DNA from: Methanobrevibacter thaueri
GTDB taxonomy: Archaea; Methanobacteriota; Methanobacteria; Methanobacteriales; Methanobacteriaceae
Assembly: GCF_003111625.1 (NCBI RefSeq)
Contig: NZ_MZGS01000016.1
Span: 1 to 64,000, forward strand
Reading direction: 5' to 3'
DNA: 64,000 bases
Shown here: piece after piece, positions 61,855 through 64,000 of the stretch
Layout: each line of letters opens with the position of its first letter
Numbering within the stretch: the first letter of the stretch is position 1
The notes under the pieces: model-generated
The model's database searches: none
Seen by the model: the letters and a program-made list of their open reading frames with translations, nothing else
Told to the model about the DNA's origin: nothing
Program-made: the position numbers and the translations under genes

Positions 61855-62451
61855 TCATTCTCCTAAGTAGTTATTTATAATTCCTAAATGAATTTTATCT
61901 TTAAGATACGCATTACCAACGTACGCAATAACAACACCGATAACTATCAATATTAAAGCTTGATTACCTATAAAAGTATCAAACCAGAACGCAAACTGTC
62001 TACCCATAAACATGGATACAATACTTGATTCTAAAAGCCCAGTCAATAAACCAACAAATAAACCCATAATTATTGCTTCAGTTTTATCTTTCATGTGTGC
62101 TGACAATAATCCAACAGCAATAATAACCCCAATTATAAAGCTGAGCCAAGTTAAACCAGTATCAGTGTAGTATATAGATGTACTGATTGTTCCCCATGTT
62201 AAATTTAAGAATATGATTCCGATTATTAATGCAATGATTAATCCAACAACCCCAAACTTAAGAATATTTGCAAAGTTAAGATTGCTAAAATCAAATCCAT
62301 TAGTTTTAGAATCATTTTTAGCTTTATCAACTTTAACAGTAGCAGTTTTATCATTACTTACCACATCATCAACTTTGGCACCACAAGATGCGCAAAATTT
62401 CGCAGAAACGTCCATTTCTGCACCGCATTGATCGCAAAACTTTTTTGACAT
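61855..62451 (-). CDS. Zinc-ribbon membrane protein
   Basis: A 198-residue protein. The N-terminal zinc ribbon (KFCDQCGAEMDVSAKFCASC, Cys 6, 9, 20, 23) is followed by a charged linker and about five membrane spans (LKFGVVGLIIALIIGIIFL, LSFIIGVIIAVGLLSAH and others). This architecture is frequent in Methanobrevibacter and unassigned in function. GAGGTGA precedes the ATG. Its gene is divergent from the winged-helix gene at 62559. Confidence 0.78.
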   Translation of the reverse strand: MSKKFCDQCGAEMDVSAKFCASCGAKVDDVVSNDKTATVKVDKAKNDSKTNGFDFSNLNFANILKFGVVGLIIALIIGIIFLNLTWGTISTSIYYTDTGLTWLSFIIGVIIAVGLLSAHMKDKTEAIIMGLFVGLLTGLLESSIVSMFMGRQFAFWFDTFIGNQALILIVIGVVIAYVGNAYLKDKIHLGIINNYLGE

Positions 62452-62558
62452 TTTATTTTTTCACCTCTCTGATATTGTTCGTTCTTATTAAAATGATATT
62501 AAATCAATACTACATCGTTACTAATACACTATTTATTTATGCTGTAATATAAAGTTAT

Positions 62559-62843
62559 ATGAATACTGACAAGCATGACTTTATTCGAGCCCTTTCGTAT
62601 GTGAAGCGAAGTAGTAACAGGCGAGATGTTGTAAATATTATTAATAAATCATTATTAATGCCTTCCGAGATTGCGAAGATAATGGATCTACGAGTAAATC
62701 AGATAAGTGCCATATTATCAGATTTAAAGAAAGAAAATATAGTAGTTTGCATAAATGAACATGAAAAAGTCGGGAGACTTTATGAACTCACACCATTGGG
62801 ATTAGAAATCTATTACTACTTAAAAGAAATGGAGCAGGAATAA
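62559..62843 (+). CDS. Winged-helix regulator C
   Basis: A 94-residue protein (MNTDKHDFIRALSYVKRSSN). LMPSEIAKIMDLRVNQISAI is the DNA-binding block, and HEKVGRLYELTPLGLEIYYY is the wing. It aligns well with regulator A at 57050-57298, including the FxR.xSYxxR start and the GRLYxLT wing. No ribosome-binding site, so probably leaderless. It may control the divergent zinc-ribbon operon. Confidence 0.82.
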   Translation: MNTDKHDFIRALSYVKRSSNRRDVVNIINKSLLMPSEIAKIMDLRVNQISAILSDLKKENIVVCINEHEKVGRLYELTPLGLEIYYYLKEMEQE

Positions 62844-62855
62844 AACCTGCAATCC

Positions 62856-63533
62856 TTAATAATCATAGCCACATTTAGCACAACACTCCCTATACAATCG
62901 ATTAAATTCCACTTCTCCCATTTCCTTTCTAGTATCGGCGTTCAACTTGACTTTATAATATTCAGCATAGCTAGTCATCTGCCAATCATTTTGGCGTAAA
63001 ACAGGTTTTCCTGCAAGATAATCACCAAAAATTGTAGTTTTCACTATTTTATTGACTCTACGTTGATGTTCACCCTTAGGCATGCCCATCCAGTGCTCTA
63101 CAACAAATATTCGTGTTTTTGAACTGCTAAGATAAGGTATCTCATTGTTCTTACGCTGTTTTAGATTTTTGTCATACATTTTAGAGTCATGACTACCTGT
63201 TTTGACCTTTTCATGCCTTGATTCTATCTGATTTGAAACAGTCTTACGCCAATTTTCTTTAAATTTACTTACATCACTAGGATTGTTAGCATACTTTTTA
63301 ACATACTCGATAACCCTATGTGGCGGCTCAGAAAATGGAAGAATTCCTTTCTTATTGGGATAGATACCATGTCTTTTAGCTATACGTAAGATGTCTGTTG
63401 TATCAATACCATGATATGCTACTTTTTTGTCAAATTCTTCCTCTCCTTTAAAGCTCATACCGCCTTTTGCTACATGAGCACATTCAGCTATTCCTTTGGC
63501 TAATGCCATACCTATTAACAAACTTAAAACCAT
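62856..63533 (-). CDS. Unrecognised protein with C-terminal LYxxCxxKCGxD tail
   Basis: A 225-residue protein. The N-terminus (MVLSLLIGMALAKGIAECAH) is mildly hydrophobic and may be a weak anchor or a buried helix. The middle is basic with many His, Lys and Arg (NWRKTVSNQIESRHEKVKTG) and reads like a nucleic-acid-binding protein. The end is FNRLYRECCAKCGYDY. The neighbour at 63591 ends in a related tail. I do not recognise the family. Confidence 0.6.
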   Translation of the reverse strand: MVLSLLIGMALAKGIAECAHVAKGGMSFKGEEEFDKKVAYHGIDTTDILRIAKRHGIYPNKKGILPFSEPPHRVIEYVKKYANNPSDVSKFKENWRKTVSNQIESRHEKVKTGSHDSKMYDKNLKQRKNNEIPYLSSSKTRIFVVEHWMGMPKGEHQRRVNKIVKTTIFGDYLAGKPVLRQNDWQMTSYAEYYKVKLNADTRKEMGEVEFNRLYRECCAKCGYDY

Positions 63534-63590
63534 TTTAAATCACATCATTTTTATTTTAATTAATTTTGGTGATGGTAATGGTGCAATTAC

Positions 63591-63995
63591 TTAATACATA
63601 TCAATTCCACATTTCCTAGCGCAAGCTTTGTAAAGTTTTTCAGATTCAAAATGTCGAACACCATGTAACGCCCAAACATGTAATCTTCCAGATCTGTTAT
63701 TTTCAATAACCGCTTTACCAGGCTTAGGTGCAATATCCTTCAAAACAGTCACTGAATATAACCTTTCGATTAATTCATCATGAGATATTGGAATGCCGAT
63801 AACACGCTTTCTGAAAGTTATTAACTCGTCTGAAAGATTTAATGAATTAACAACTTCATGATATTCATTATTCCATATTTCTTTTTGTTTTGCAAGTTCC
63901 TGTTCTCTTACAGTATTATACACTTCACAAAATTTATCAAAATCAGAAATTTCTGTGAGCGGCTCCTGCATAATAAATTCATAAGCCCTGTCCAT
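63591..63995 (-). CDS. Unrecognised protein with the same tail, possibly partial
   Basis: 134 residues from the ATG at 63995, but the frame stays open to the window edge, so the true start may lie outside. The N-terminal half is acidic and helical (EISDFDKFCEVYNTVREQEL). The end is SEKLYKACARKCGIDMY, matching the tail of the protein at 62856-63533. No signal peptide seen. Family unknown. Confidence 0.55.
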   Translation of the reverse strand: MDRAYEFIMQEPLTEISDFDKFCEVYNTVREQELAKQKEIWNNEYHEVVNSLNLSDELITFRKRVIGIPISHDELIERLYSVTVLKDIAPKPGKAVIENNRSGRLHVWALHGVRHFESEKLYKACARKCGIDMY

Positions 63996-64000
63996 ACCCT

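Noticed and set aside
50600-64000. Prophage or integrative element with integrase
   Set aside because: No integrase, transposase, attachment repeat or structural phage gene is visible in the window.

Overview
The window is chromosomal DNA of a methanogenic archaeon of the order Methanobacteriales, most likely a gut Methanobrevibacter. Evidence: AT-rich DNA; methenyl-H4MPT cyclohydrolase (23204-24175) and the methanopterin-biosynthesis enzyme beta-RFAP synthase (36957-37940); archaeal transcription factors TFS and a TBP homologue; three very large adhesin-like surface proteins; a choloylglycine-hydrolase-type Ntn hydrolase; an NADP-type secondary alcohol dehydrogenase. I cannot resolve the species. 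No rRNA, tRNA or CRISPR array was found.

Layout. (1) 1-9163: the N-terminal 3,054 codons of a giant secreted adhesin-like protein that runs off the left edge, with beta-helix repeats, two cysteine-rich patches and a tandem array of near-identical repeats of about 118 residues. (2) 9.5-11.9 kb: an XRE-cupin regulator, a small frameshifted membrane-protein gene and an acyl-CoA synthetase, in one operon. (3) 12-14.1 kb: a hairpin-rich leader, an M14-like hydrolase and a ThyA-like gene. (4) 14.1-18.1 kb: a second adhesin-like protein carrying a papain-like protease domain. (5) 18.2-24.2 kb: nicotinamide phosphoribosyltransferase with an Ntn hydrolase, two rubrerythrins, a DUF4013 protein and Mch. 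(6) 24.3-35.7 kb: a BspA-like repeat protein, a ClC/nitroreductase/zinc-ribbon operon, a CPBP protease, TFS, alcohol dehydrogenase, an ExbB/DUF2149/DUF2162 membrane module and a PaaK-ACT pair. (7) 35.7-50.6 kb: mostly housekeeping and redox genes (SDR, RFAP synthase, ferritin, NudC-like Nudix enzyme, MalY-like lyase, three tandem iron-sulfur flavoproteins, AIM24, SerRS, ArsC-like, HAD, GNAT, Ogt). (8) 50.6-64 kb: an AT-rich accessory island with a divergent TBP paralogue, a complete type I restriction-modification system, three related winged-helix regulators, a third adhesin-like protein and several unrecognised genes.

Themes. Surface display, oxidative-stress handling (rubrerythrins, ferritin, flavoproteins, nitroreductases) and acyl/aryl-CoA activation dominate. 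Two nitroreductase operons each end in a zinc-ribbon miniprotein with identical cysteine spacing. Many transcription units end in a hairpin that overlaps the stop codon and is followed by a U-tract.
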